Positions 22,673 to 34,600 of a stretch of DNA of 64,000 bases are shown here, piece after piece (positions within the stretch are counted from its first letter, which is position 1; every line of letters begins with the position of its first letter). Location of the stretch: NCBI GenBank assembly GCA_034231615.1, contig CM067306.1:39354248-39418247 (forward strand), read 5' to 3'. The position numbers and the translations under genes were made by a program. Origin of the DNA: Meghimatium bilineatum (lineage: Eukaryota > Mollusca > Gastropoda > Stylommatophora > Philomycidae). The notes under the pieces are model-generated. The model did not search any database and was not told the origin of the DNA. It was given only the letters and a program-made list of their open reading frames with translations.

Positions 22673-25600
22673 TTCTTTTTCTTCTTCAGCGATCAGTTTC
22701 CTATGCTCATAAGTCCATACAGGAAAGTGGGTCACCTCCACGAATTCAGTCGTCAACAGGAGGTTCTCACGATTGCCCCACAGCTGTACTTTCAGATATG
22801 TCTCTTGGGGCCATAATTTAGTTCTCACATCATCAAAGAGTTCACATGTCTGCAGAATGTGTTCTGGAGTCTGGGGACCCTTTTGACATGGGCATTGGTC
22901 AGTTTGGACAGCCTTTAGTTTGTGGAAATGTCTTTGTAGTCTGCAGTGTCCTATACGGAGTCTAAAACTTGTGGTTTGTTGTGACCTGCTTAGCTTTAGA
23001 ATAGGGTCCTGTGGAAAGTTGCTGCCTATTCTCTGACTCCATGTATGTTTGTATTTTCTTCTGATGAGAGGTTTTGCTTCAGTCAGTGATATTCTGTGCT
23101 GGAATTGTTCCTTTTTTGCACCTGCTTTTGCCAGATGGTCAGCTGCTTCATGTTCTGCGATTCCACAGTGTGCAGGGATCCACTGCAGCAGAACTTTATT
23201 GTTGGTAGACAGTTGATTTAGAAGTTCTACAGTTGTTTTTGTTAGGAGATCTTTAGGTTCCGTTTGGATGGTCTGGAGTACTGACATTCAGTCACACAAG
23301 AAGACTATGTTAGCTCCCTTGAGTCTCTGTTTCTCTAGAACCTTTGATGCTTCTAAGATTTCTTGTAGCTCTGTCCTGTAATTTGTTGATAATTTGTCAG
23401 TAACGATTGAGAGTTCCAGTTTTGGGGTGTTTGGTATGCGTATTAGTATCCCAGCTCCTCCTTTCTTTACTGCACCCTCTGATGATCCATCTGTGAAGAC
23501 ATGAATCCACTGTGATGTAGGTATTTTTGTCTAGGTGATCAAGTGTTTTTTCTTAAGGGCAGTAGGGGTGTCCATAGTTTTGCTCAGGATTGTAAGTTTT
23601 GCAGTATATATGGGTGAGGTGTTTCCAATGTTGTAATATGCTTCTAGCTGTTCCCATTCAACCGGATTACTGCTGGTTACTTCTTCATTGGCTTTCATAA
23701 GTTTTTTTGATAGGTGGTTGTAGCTTGGTCTTTTCAGTCTGTTTCTTGTTAGTTCATTTGTTTTCTCATGCATAGGGTGATGTTTCAGGCGTCTAATTTT
23801 TTCTGTCATTATTGTGATTTTCTCATCCCTGCGGTCTGTTAGGTTTTGTAATCCTGCTGTTGCTTCCACTGACGTTTTAGGTGTGCCCCTTAGTCCTCCT
23901 GTTATGATTCTGAGACCTGCATTTTTAATTTTGTCCAGTTTCTAAAGATTCGTATTTGCTGCTGTTGCATATGTGCTCAATCCATATTCCAGAGTTGGAC
24001 GAATGTGACCTACATAGACATGTTTTATGGTTTGTATGTTAACTCCCCAATCTGTCCCAGATAGTTTTTTCATTATTTGTAGTCTGCCTGTGGCTTTTTT
24101 TCTGTCTCTTCAATGTGTGACCCCCATGTAAGTCTTTTGTGAAATTTTAGTCCCATGTAGACCGAGTTGTTTTCTTTTGGGAGTGGGGTATTGTCTAGTG
24201 TGAGAGTATAATTTTCAGATTTCGTGGAGAGGGTGAAAAGTGTAGTGACGGTCTTACTTTTGCTTATTTGAAATACCTAGGTTTTTGCCCACTCTCAACT
24301 TGGTATATTGCCTCCTGCATTCTAAATTTTGCAACTCCAATGTATTCTTATTGGGTCCAGATAGCAAGATCGTCTGCATGGGGAGCTCTATGTACATATG
24401 GTGTGAATAGTTTTGGCAGATCGTCTATAAAATTTATGAAGAGTTTGGGCGACAGAATTCCTCCCTATGGGACACCTTCAGTTATGTCGACTATTTTACT
24501 TTTCAGTCCCTGGAGTTTGACTCTTGCATGTCTGCCAAGTAGGAAGTTTTTTATCCACTGAAACATTTTGTCTCCGATACCTTTCTGGGCGATATTTAGC
24601 AATAGCCCCTCTTTCCAGACTTTGTCAAAGATCTTTGTGAGGTCAAAGAGCTTGGCTAGGAGTTTTGATTTTTTGGGAAGATCCCTTGCACCCATTGATT
24701 CATTAAACAAGTCTAGAATTCTGTTTCTACCCACAAGACCTAGGTGTTGGATAATTTCATTTATGATTCCATCGGGTCCAGGGGATTTCTTCTTTTTGTA
24801 ATTTTGGATTACCACGTTAAGTTCTGATTTGTGAAATGGTGATGTCATTGTGCCTGGGCATGGTTGCTGCTTATTTACAAGTTTTTTTTGTCTCTCGTCT
24901 TACTTCGGCAGTTCTTGTTCTTGTTATCTTTATTTTGCTTTCTTCAGCATAGGCGTCTGCTATAATATTTGCATCTTGTGTTCCAGTGTAGGCATTTCCC
25001 TTGTCTTCTATAATAATACTGCTTTGAGGGTTGTTTTCTTCATTGAGACACTTGATAAGTTTCCACATTTTTGTTGAGTCTTTTTCCATGTTGAGTGTTG
25101 CTGTTTTTTCTTTCAAGCTGGATCTAATGCTGTTTAGCTTTTCTGTCCTGAAAATTGCTTGCAGTCTATTGTGATCAATGATATTGGTTTCTGTTGGTTT
25201 AGTTTCCATCTTGTATCTTGCAGCAAAGGCTTCATCATGCATAGCCTGGAGGTTTCTATTCCAGAAAGGTTTGTAGTTTTTTCTTCTTCCTCTAGGTATG
25301 CTCTTATTGGCAGCCACAGGACTATTCCTGTTATTAATTTTGCGTCTTTTCGTATATTTCTTGTTGTGAGGTGAGTTTGTAGTTTTCCCTCTGTAAGGCG
25401 TTGGTAAGTGTCCCAGTTTGCCTTTTTGTAGTTCCAGCTAGCAATTTTGTGTTGTTGTTTTTCTGTCTTGTTGTTCCCTTTTATTGTTAATATTACGTGC
25501 TTGCGGTCACTACCACCAAGCTGTTGTGCCACTACTCTTTCTGTCACGCGTTGGATGTTCTCTGTTGCAATTGCAAGATCCAGAGTGCTCTGAGATTTCC

Positions 25601-26826
25601 ATCGTCTGGAGTAAAAGGTTGGCTCTGATAGATGTTCATTTATAAGGATTAGCCTATTTTCTATCATCAAGTCTTCTTTTTCTTCTCCTCTAAAGTCCAT
25701 AGTTGGGTAACCCCAGCTAGGGGAGTGACTGTTGAAATCTCCAACTATAATATAATTTGATGATGTGAGAGGTATTTTCCTGAGGTGTAATTTCTTGTTT
25801 TTGGGCAGTAGAAATTTGTGATAATCAGTGGTTCTGGGGTTGTGTGTAATTTGATGGAGATGTTCTGAGTCCTCTCTAGGTTACGTGCAATTTCTATAGT
25901 AGGTATGTTATTTCATACGATAGTGATGATCCCTCCTTTATGGCCTAATCTATCTAGTCTGAAGCATTTATAGCCTCTGATGGAGAATTTGTTGCTGTCA
26001 TTAAGATGTGTCTCCTCAAGGCACAAAACATCAATCTTTTGCTTTTGGAGGAAATTCTGTAATTCTAATTTCTTCTTAGCTACACCCTCACTGTTCCACT
26101 GCATTTTGATTGTGTTTTTGGTGACGTGATTGGTTTGGCCGGTTGCTCTACTCTCTTTAATCCCGGGTCCCCGATACACAGAGTCACCATCAGTTGCTTT
26201 TGGTGGACCAATTCGAGGCTGGGGATTCGGAGCTTCTCTTGCCTGGCGATGAACCACAGGGACAGCCCCATTTCGTGTAACAAATCTGAGCATAATCATT
26301 AACTGTATAATGCGTACATGTCCCATTTCCATTGCTGGGTACCAATCCTGTTCAGGCTGACATGTTCCGTCTTCGGTGAGGGAAGTTATTGAGTCTTTCT
26401 GTCCATGTTCTTGAGCATCCCAGCACTGCCCGCAAGACATCGGTTGTTTGTGGAGTGGCCTTCTCCTGTTTTTCCCTCATGGTTGTCTCCCATATCCTTT
26501 CCATCTCCCGATGGTGACTGAAAGGCACCAATTTTGAAGGAAAAAAAACCCTCCCACAGTATTCTCTGATAATGATACCCTCATCAGCATGAGCTTATAG
26601 CGGCTCATACTCGCTTGAAAGTGCTCGTCAATGGGCACATTGGTATTTCAGTGGAGATATCAGCGCCGACTGATATCCCGCCTCGTCCTGGTAAGCTGTA
26701 ACACAGGTTTGGTCCGTGGCTGCTTAATTGCAGCAAACACTTCATATATGGACATATACAGAGGGCATTCCACTATCTGCCACGTGTGGACGCGCCTGGT
26801 AGGGGTATGTGCCGCACCCTCCCCAG
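22673..26826 (-). pseudogene. LINE-B, near full-length EN-RT-RNase H retrotransposon
   Basis: The insert of about 4.15 kb is flanked by 'gacatgagtatgc' (22660-22672 and 26827-26839). Read on the minus strand it has a GC-rich 5' leader of about 400 bp, then an APE endonuclease ('MQWNSEGVAKKKLELQNF', 'LCLEETHLND', 'HKGGIITIV'). The linker holds 'IPRGRRKNYKPFWNRNL'. The RT has 'SPGPDGIINEII', 'TKIFDKVWKEGLLL' and 'EGVPQGGILSPKLF', with the YADD box read as 'HADD'. RNase H includes 'FTDGSSEGAVKKGGAGI' and 'IPAHCGIAEHEAADHLAKAG', followed by a C-x-C...H-x3-C tail. About 80 residues between RT motifs are missing near 24660-24690, where 'LPKKSKLLA' runs into 'LFDLTKIFDK'. Several frameshifts are present. 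The 3' tail is GAA/A-rich. Confidence 0.92.
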
Positions 26827-27295
26827 GACATGAGTATGCAAGCGGATGGTAAAGTGTTATTCATTGACATGAACATGCAAGCTGATGGTAAAGTGTGATT
26901 CACTGACATGAGTATGCAAGCTGATTGTAAAGTGTTCTTCATTGACATGAGCATGCAAGCTGATGGTAAAGTGTGATTCATTGACATGAGTATGTAAGCT
27001 GATGGTAAAGTGTGATTCATTGACATGAGTATGCAAATTGATGATACATTTATCTGAGTATTTAAGCTTAGTGTAAATTCATTGACATGAGCACGCAAGC
27101 GTATGATAAATTGTACGTAATTGATATGGGTATGCAAGATTATGATAAAGTGTTTGTCATCGATATGAGTATGAAAGCTAATGGTTAAATCTGCATCACT
27201 GATATGTTATGTGAGCTTAGGATAAAGTATGCGTCATTCATATCAGTGTGCAAGTTTATGGTAAAGTGTGAATGATTGATATGAATATGCCTGGA
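26827..27295 (+). repeat. 39-bp minisatellite, right part
   Basis: About twelve units, decaying to the right. The 39-bp length is divisible by three, so a minus-strand frame (26742-27137) shows a 13-residue repeat such as 'MSMNHTLPSACIL'. That frame is an artefact of the array. Confidence 0.92.
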
Positions 27296-28499
27296 AATGC
27301 GTACTATATGACTTAAAACAAAATAGATGCAGATAGAAATGGTATCGGTAAGGCAAGGAGAGGTACTGGAAGTAGTTACTAAAGATAGGACAAGTTGGAG
27401 GAGGTATGTTGAGGAGCTTTCTTTAACCATACGTTTCGTTGGTCCAACAAGGGTAGCCTTGATTAGTGACACTTCAGCCAAGTTTACTGAAAATACAAAA
27501 CTTTATACAATCAGATTCCAGGTGAACGAAAGAAATAACAATGTGACATGACATGTATGTTGTACGAGGCAACTATGAAGATGTTTTGTAGTGTACTCGG
27601 CTGATGCATCATATAGAGAATGCAAGTGAGCAACAACCATGCTAAAATCAAATAAATCAGACTGAAAGGCGCAGATATCACAGCCAAATTTGGAAAACTA
27701 TGATACATTAGGTTCTAAAAATTAGCCTCTGCTAATATGTGATGACGAGTGCAGAAAAAAGGTGTACGCACTGCAGGAAGTTGAAATTTGAATGGATAGA
27801 TATACATATAATGACATGTCCATCTCTGTGAGTGGGGAGATAGACATATGACTGCATGTCCCATGCCTGTGCATGAATAGATAAGTATATAATGAATGGC
27901 ATGTTCCATCTCTGATAACAAAAAAAAAAAAAGGTTGCACCAAGCACATCAACAACATATGAGAAAAGACTGTTTTTTTGGCCACTTTATTAGCAGTGGC
28001 GTAGCGTGAATTTTTTAGAGTGGGGACACCGTGTGATTTTTTTTGTAGGTGGTTAGCTCCCCACCCACTCTTTCTTTCACACAGAAACACATATTTACGG
28101 CCCTATATAAAATATTAACTAGTTTAGAAAATATACTTTATATAATCTTACAATATAGCTCCATGCTTCTTTTCTGCAAAAATGGCCCGTACCCAGGTCC
28201 CTAGATAAAGGGGAGGGGTTGGGGTATTAAAACTCTTCCCCCCCTTTAGCAAATCTAACACGACTTTCAGCACCTAATATTTCACAGAAAGGTCGATAAA
28301 TACCCACGCTACGCGATTTTTCACAAAAAGGTCTTCAAAATTTCCTTGAAACAGTGAGATTTACACAAGATAAGGGATGCCTTATTTTTAGGTAAAATAT
28401 TCTCCTTAAAGTAAACATATCTACGGTGATTTCAGTACTATCTCCCATAAATGTTGACTCTGATGAAATGGCGCTTAATAAGTTTCTTCTAAAAAATCG
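27296..28499. other. No gene recognised
   Basis: Contains a 74-codon frame at 27327-27551 (+) with no recognisable domain. Its end ('ccaggtgaacgaaagaaata') resembles the terminal sequence of LINE-A and may mark a tiny relic. Around 27995-28030 there is a 'cagtggcgtagcgtg' motif, and 'cacgctacgcga' occurs inverted near 28303-28314, a possible but weak terminal inverted repeat pair. Poly-A and poly-T runs occur at 27920 and 28038. Confidence 0.35.
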
Positions 28500-28604
28500 T
28501 CAAGTAATTCAAACATGACAGACGAATGTTATTGCCAAGTAACTCAAACATGACAGACAAATGTTATTGCCAAGGAACTCAAACATGACAGACGATTGTT
28601 TTTT
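28500..28604 (+). repeat. 35-bp direct repeat, three copies
   Basis: Units contain 'actcaaacatgacagacgaa' and 'tgttattgccaag'. Copy starts at 28511, 28546 and 28581 are 35 apart. The sequence is unrelated to the 35-bp array at 6290. Confidence 0.93.
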
Positions 28605-29575
28605 ATATAATTAATGAGTTATAATTTTATTCTCTTCATGGTGCTCATAAAAAGTAATAACAACATGCTAATGAAATGTACTTCTTTCATTGGTTGCTGT
28701 AGTGGTAGATATAGTGTAAACTAAATGAAGTAGTTTTATTACGTTCTGATAGATTGAGACTAGAACATTTACAACAAAATATGCCAAGAGTTCTTTAGGA
28801 GGTAAATACGTTGTCTCATCTGCATATATGTTAGGAAGTTCATTTTCTAGTGTGTTGCTATCAAAGAATCAGTATTGTTTTATTAAACTATTCAATATAT
28901 TCCGGAGGAATTATTTCTGTAATCTTTAAATTTACTCGCATATACTAATTCAAGATGAAGAGTCTTCAAATCTGCATTTAATTTGTGTAATTATACACTA
29001 CACAATTAATTGCACACAAAAAGTAATAGCTTGTGCTTATGCGCAGATAATATTGCAATATATAGGGAATTTTCATTTTTCGGTTACTCATAAATTATTT
29101 ATAAGCGTATGCTTGGTCTGAAGCCAGCGTACTGACTACCTACTGAAAGACAAATCCCCTGTTGTTAAAAGATGAATGGGTTTTCCTCTCTATGTCTTCA
29201 AAAAGCAATGACTTGACGTCATTGTAAAATTTCATTTTGTACTGCAAAGAATCGTGGCTTCAAACTTTAATCAAAGGCGAAAAATTCAAAAAAATAAATA
29301 AATAAAAATTAACCAAACTAGAAAAGAGAGCAATCATTAGCAGGTGCCACTATAAGAATATTGAACATGTGTAGAGGATTGACTTCAGTGTGTAGCGTTC
29401 CACATATGTACTCCGTACCTTTCAACGAAGAGGCATTCATTACTTATATGGTTATTGCATATTATTTATATTTATTGATATCGCATCACGCACCGTACAG
29501 CAGTCTCCCGTTGTCTACGGGCAAGGGTACATGTACATCTTTGGATTGTGATCATTTTGATATTTGAAGATATTT
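28605..29575. other. No gene recognised
   Basis: AT-rich spacer. A 68-codon frame at 29361-29567 (+) shows no domain. Confidence 0.5.
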
Positions 29576-29583
29576 ATAGTTGA

Positions 29584-29985
29584 TATTATTTGGACACTAA
29601 ATAAACAATTAGAAGACAAAATTGATGCCTTTGAGATGTGTGTATATAGAAGAATAGGGAGAACATCATGGAAAGAGAAGAAAACAAATAAAGAGGTGAT
29701 AAAGACACTTAATATGAAGAAAGAACTACTAAGAGAAATAAAGATCAGGCAAATAAAATACTTTGGACACATTAAAAGACATGACACCCTATTGAAGACC
29801 TTACTTGAGGGTAAAGTCAAAGGGAAGCGAGCAAGAGGTAGGCAGAGATACAAGTGGGAGAGTAACATTACACGATGGACAGGTTACAGTCTAGCAGAGT
29901 GCACCACCAAGACAAGAGACAGGAGATATTTGAGATACGTTGCAGCCAACCTTCGTTGCGGAGACGGCACTTGATGATGATGATG
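29584..29985 (+). pseudogene. RTE-type LINE, 5'-truncated 3' end with open frame
   Basis: An open frame reads 'LNKQLEDKIDAFEMCVYRRI', 'REIKIRQIKYFGHIKRHDTL', 'GKRARGRQRYKWESNITRW' and 'SLAECTTKTRDR', ending in 'RCGDGT' and a stop. This is the region after the RT domain in RTE elements of the BovB type, where the order FE-x-YRR, YFGH-xxR, GR-RQR-W, DR-W is typical. The element ends with (TGA)n. A candidate 8-bp TSD 'atagttga' flanks it (29576-29583 and 29986-29993). The piece carries no catalytic domain and cannot move itself, although the frame is intact, so the insertion is probably fairly young. Confidence 0.88.
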
Positions 29986-30239
29986 ATAGTTGACCCACTT
30001 TTGTCCAAAAAATTCACGCACAACCTCATTGCAGTATATAAGAAGATTGAAGCACGGGTGGACTCCAGTAAAGATTTGTGAACTGATTTATTTTGAAGGC
30101 TTATTTTGATTATTGCCGTGAGTTTACGTGATCGTCATTGGCGATTTTTGTGTGGACCATTTCAATTATATAAATGGTGACCAATTATTAGCAAGACAAC
30201 AATAAAAAAATGTAACGAGTGAAGGTTTTCTTTACTTTC

Positions 30240-30515
30240 TGCAATTAGATCTTCTAAACTGCAAACGGCAGCGACTGAAGAGACATAGAGAATTAACGTA
30301 ACAGTACTCGAGTTACCCCATTCGCACTCTGTTCCTCAAAACAAGTCCGAGAGTATCACTTACATCACGTAACTTCGTAGATTCAAGGTCAAGGTATAGT
30401 CCCCAGGGACCTCCTAAAAAATTCACCACGCAACCAAGACGTTCCACGTGGGATTCGAACTTGACACGCCTTGAGTATAATGCGAAAGGATTATCAACTA
30501 CGCCCGGAAGATCAC
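30240..30515 (-). mobile_element. tRNA-derived SINE (minus strand)
   Basis: On the minus strand 'gggcgtagttgataatcc' (A-box region) is followed about 45 bases later by 'agttcgaatccc', a near-perfect B box. Together they resemble a tRNA gene, but the acceptor-stem halves do not pair. An unrelated body of about 170 bp ('ggaggtccctggggactata', 'gagttac') follows, as in tRNA-derived SINEs. Its body differs from that of the SINE at 7235. The ends are not defined. Confidence 0.55.
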
Positions 30516-31407
30516 ACCCAAATGAGAAGTATTCAAAAAAATATGATCAGGATTTTAAAATGGATTTTTCGTCGGCTTGATTTACATCAAGATTTTTCGA
30601 TTGTTTACAACTCCTACCAATTGTGATCGAATATCGAAAACATTGGATGACCAAATCGGCTCAGTCCATACATCTAATACCAATTCTACTTCAAATACAT
30701 CGTGTAACCAGTATTTGTTGAAACGTGGATGATGTAGAGGTCCGTGAGGATTTTTTTTCTATTGAGATACAAAGTTACGGTAAGTACTCTGACTTGCATC
30801 ATTGGCAGGTTGCCTGTTGCTCTTTTGATAGGGAAGAACATATGTGTAAATATGCGTGCAAAGAAGTCAGTTCTAAATATCTTGTGAGCCTTTAAATTTG
30901 GAAAAGTGAAAATCATTTCTATAAGTTTTAGAACCACCGACACTTATACTGATTTCGGAATACAACCCTTTGATATAGTCAGTTACGAAACGAATTTGAC
31001 TCACAATGTTAACGACAATGAGGCAGATGTGGAATTCAGCTCACTGTAAGATTGCATACAATTTAACATTATTTTTTTAGTACAAAATACTAAATGTGCA
31101 AATGTTTCGCTTTATCAGTTTATGTGAAGTTTTGCTTGGACTGCGCATAATAAATGAATGCATAGTAGATAAGGGGTCATTCACAAGTGAAATGTGTTCG
31201 AATCTCGATCCTTTATTTAAATATAACGAAACTTGACTTTGCGAGTTTTCAATGTTGAACTGAATTATAATGCGTTCATAAATAGTTGTCCACCGATATT
31301 GTCTATGTCCACTGTAATTGCTGAGCGTATAGACTTCATATTTTGCATGAGTGCATTATTTCACAACCACGTTACAGATTTATTATTAATTATTATCGAT
31401 ATTGAAC
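30516..31407. other. No gene recognised
   Basis: AT-rich DNA with only short frames and no recognisable domain or repeat. Confidence 0.5.
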
Positions 31408-31414
31408 GGATTTA

Positions 31415-31575
31415 CCATCGAAGACGGATGTGTCGGGCCATTGGCGCAAATAAAACGGCGACACAGCGCATTTCCATTATCTGTACTATATCCTGCTCGA
31501 AATTTAATAGGGCCATTGTCCTACTGCAATAGAGATCCAGCAAAAGTTTGAGAATGAACGCTGAAGAAGAAGAAA
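31415..31575 (+). mobile_element. SINE-A variant, 5'-truncated
   Basis: It shares 'gatgtgtcgggccattggcg', 'aaaacggcgacacagcgcat' and 'actatatcctgc' with the copy at 35865, and the last two blocks are diverged forms of the SINE-A sequence at 59937. It ends 'agtttgagaatgaacgctga' plus a (GAA)n tail. A weak 7-bp TSD 'ggattta' is visible at 31408-31414 and 31576-31582. With the copy at 35865 it forms a subfamily that has an extra segment before the tail. Confidence 0.7.
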
Positions 31576-31809
31576 GGATTTATCGCAGCAGTCGCAACGA
31601 ATGTAGTTTTTAAGGTAGTAATGATTTGATTTTATATAGAAAATTAATTTTACAGTAATTCCTTGTATAGGCATATCGTTCATTTGTTGTAGATGGGTAA
31701 AAATGAAGTATTCAGAATGTAATATTGTTTTTCATTAATTTTTCTTTTCATAATCCGATGATTCGTAAAGATCGATAACTGTAGTTGATTGAATGAAGCG
31801 TAAACCATC

Positions 31810-32545
31810 TTACTGTCCATATTGTTCTTTCACTTTCAATATATGGTACTCAAATTTAACACATAATTCTTTGCCAATGACGGATAGCATAGTATATACA
31901 ATTTTATGAACACCATTCAGTGTGAACGTTTTATTTTCCTTTGGCAACTGCTGCCTTAACTTTAGCCCAAATTCTATTGGATTTAATTGTGAATGGTACG
32001 GTGGTAATCTTATACATATATGTCTATGCTCTTCTATAATTTTATCAATGTGGAATGTCTTCGCTCTGTGTGCATTCTTTACCAATAGTAACTCCAGTTT
32101 CAAGTGCATTTCAGCAAGTGGAATATGTTATTTTCTAAATCATATTTTAATCTCTTTCTCAGTAGACGATGTTGTAGGGATGTTATCTTGACATGCAATA
32201 TTGTAGTAGGAAGCGTTGTCCATAACCTGACAGGAGGGTCTATCTAATGGAAGTACAATCTTTTCTATCCACTCTCTAAATATATGACCATTTATCTCAG
32301 CATAGCAGTCTCGATTATCGGTAGACTTGGAAATGAAAATTAGTTAACCGCTCTTCAAAACACCATTTTGTCTGCTACCTGCATGTGCCATTATTAATCT
32401 CTGACGTTTGCTGCTTGGCACATTTCTCATAATAGTTCCATCTACAGATTGCCATTCCTTTTCATTAGTATGTTGAGCGTTTGTTCATGTTTCATCTATA
32501 TATATATCATCTTCGTCAGCAAGTTCCGTGCCGAATGGCGTTGCC
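31810..32545 (-). pseudogene. IS630/Tc1-mariner-type DDE transposase, C-terminal pseudogene
   Basis: Minus-strand translation gives the catalytic core of a DDE_3-type transposase: 'DDIYIDET' (first D, near 32500), 'SVDGTIMRNVPSSKRQRLI', 'AHAGSRQNG', 'REWIEKIVLPLDRPSCQVMD' followed by 'NASYYN' (second D, near 32215), and 'RLPPYHSQLNPIEF' with the third acidic residue E near 31965. Internal stops (for example after 'GVLKSG' and 'EKEIKI') and the absence of the N-terminal helix-turn-helix mark it as dead. I see no terminal inverted repeats. The last 99 codons are open. RTE sequence abuts its upstream side. Confidence 0.85.
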
Positions 32546-32574
32546 GATCATATTTCTCCATTTACATCGATCTC

Positions 32575-33455
32575 TCATATATGCCATCATACTGTTGGTG
32601 TAGTTAATCCAAGCCATTTAGTAAAACTGTCCAATATCATTTCTATGGGTCTTCCCCTTGCAATTTCCCCTTCTATCTTTCCTGTTGTCACTATATTCTA
32701 AATGCCCCATCTTCTCATTTTGTGTCCAATAAATGTTCACTTCTTTTTCATATTATCAATAATGCATCTTTTCACATCCATCTTTCTAAGACATTCTTCA
32801 TTAGCAATTTTTACTGTCCAAGGAATGCGTAACTTCTTCGAATAAACCAAATTTCTGCTGCCGCCAATGATTTTTGTGATGTCTTATTTATTTTCCATTC
32901 TTCACTTCCATAGAGTAGCACTATATTTAGCACTATGATTTAATGTAGCATTTGGGGATACGTTTTTTAGTATCCATCGATATGGAATTATTGCACAGAA
33001 TATTTTTTTCATATTATGGAATGCTGCTTTTGCTTGTCCTATTTTGCTTATAATTTCGGTCTTGCATTTACTATCTGAAGTTATTAATGTTACTAAATAT
33101 TTAAAACTATTCACCTGCTTTAAGTTTTTCTCATTTAATACTATTTTACTATTTGGTGGGGTACTATTTCTTGTTTTTTGTCATTGTCTCTTGTCTTTTT
33201 TATGTTTAAACTAAGACCTTTTAGCTCACTTTCTATCACCGTCCTGTATAACAGATCTTGGGGATGTTCTTGGCTTTCAGCTATCAGCACAGTATCATCT
33301 GCATATCGTATATTATTGATAATGTGTCCTCCTATTTTAATGTCTGGCATATTCTTAATTGATCTCAAGATATTCTCGCTGTAAAGAAAAAATAAATCTG
33401 GTGGCAATACACATCCCTCGCCTTAGACCTTGTTTTATTTGTGAATACTTCCCAG
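32575..33455 (-). pseudogene. RTE-type LINE, C-terminal RT and downstream region
   Basis: Begins in the RT palm with 'FLYSENILRSIKNMPDIKIG', then 'INNIRYADDTVLIAESQEH', so the YADD catalytic box is intact near 33285. 'GLSLNIKK', 'FKYLVTLITSD', 'KIGQAKAAFHNMKK' and 'NEECLRKMDVKRCIIDNMKK' follow, then a degraded 'GH-MRRW' block. Stops and frameshifts separate at least three pieces. It is a more diverged RTE lineage than the copy at 44690 but shows the same order. Confidence 0.82.
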
Positions 33456-33892
33456 TTATATTATCCACTTTCATGGCTGCAAACGAGGTTCACGATAGTC
33501 ATTTAACAGGACGAATCTCTGCGTGTGCTGAATTTCTCAACGTATGAGTATTCTAAAGAAATGTCTACAGTTCTAATAGTTAAATGCAATTATCGAAGGT
33601 TACAGATGTCTTCCTGCCAAGGTAAAGTATGTGACGTTCTACGATGACAAGTTCAGCATGATAAAATATGGTTCTCGAAAGTCAAGATGCCAAATCATAA
33701 AATAAGTGTATTGACGTTCCACGATGGTTAGGTCAGCATGACAATTCTTGTTTAGTCACTCCCCTTCCATAGGACAAGAGACTATCTAAATTGTCACCTT
33801 AAACACAACGTTAATCTGTTTTCGTCTCAAAGTTATTTTGCTCAGCAAACATGTCGCTTTGAATATACTGTAATTCTATTACACTGGTCTTT
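33456..33892. other. No gene recognised; short direct repeat
   Basis: Two copies of a ~35-base segment ('gacgttctacgatg...ttcagcatga' and 'gacgttccacgatg...gtcagcatga') lie at about 33630 and 33714. Nothing else is recognisable. Confidence 0.5.
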
Positions 33893-34010
33893 TTGACCTT
33901 ATATGGGACAGTCGAAAAACGTCCTTAGTCGCCTCCTACGACATGTATGGAAGGTAAACAGGGTTCCCATTCTTTACTATCCTTGATCCCGGCAACACAC
34001 GATTGATATA
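33893..34010 (-). mobile_element. SINE-A fragment, 5' half
   Basis: Reverse complement of the first 110 bases of SINE-A: 'cgtgtgttgccggg', 'ccctgtttaccttcc', 'ggcgactaagga' and 'tcccatataagg' in order. The 3' half with the (GAA)n tail is missing. Confidence 0.75.
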
Positions 34011-34429
34011 TTACTGAATATCTCATCTGTCATCCATATTTGTTCTTTGTTTTTCTTATTTGTAAATTTTCGTTAAATGATAGAAGACTTTTTCTTAGAC
34101 TATCTCATCTGTTGTATATTTTCTCTCCTGGAATCTGTATGTTTAGCATATATAATTCTTTGGTTCTGCAAATATTTGTACATGACTGTAAGACCTTGAC
34201 TCTAACTGCGGACTTGAAGAGATGAGTCCAGACACTAGAAAACTAATGCTATACACGTGTGTTTGGTGTCTGTTACCTTGAACATAAGACCAATGTGTTT
34301 GTACATGATATAATTAGTGTAGTAGCGTGTGAACAAGAATCACTGTTAACAATCGTGAAACTTCACAAAATTCGGTAGTAGGATAATATCTCAAGTAATG
34401 AAATATTCTTCGATGACAAAAACGTTCTT
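34011..34429. other. No gene recognised
   Basis: AT-rich spacer with short frames only. Confidence 0.5.
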
Positions 34430-34600
34430 CAATGTACAGTGGAGGGTGAGAGGGGGAAAACAAGGTGGTCAGAGGAAGACATGATTGGACAATATCTAGA
34501 ACTGGACAAAGTGTGAAATTTACAAATTCATCGGGATGGCTGAAGATAGAGATGTGTAGAGGTGGAGATCTTTCTGCATCAAATATCTCAATGTAACACC
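34430..34600 (+). pseudogene. LINE C-terminal fragment
   Basis: The translation 'VEGERGKTRWSEEDMIGQYL' then, after a stop, 'MAEDRDVWRW' follows the usual LINE ending 'GRGR-RW-D-I...A-DR--WR'. It is short, interrupted by stops and cannot be assigned to one of the families here. Confidence 0.45.

Noticed and set aside
26742..27137. 131-codon minus-strand frame with a Met/Ser/Cys-rich 13-residue repeat
   Set aside because: Produced by the 39-bp minisatellite; not a cysteine-rich peptide gene.
27327..27551. 74-codon frame as a small gene
   Set aside because: No domain, and its end resembles the LINE-A 3' terminus. Likely chance or relic.
30415..30510. tRNA gene on the minus strand
   Set aside because: A- and B-box sequences are good, but the acceptor stem does not pair and a non-tRNA body follows. 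A SINE head fits better.
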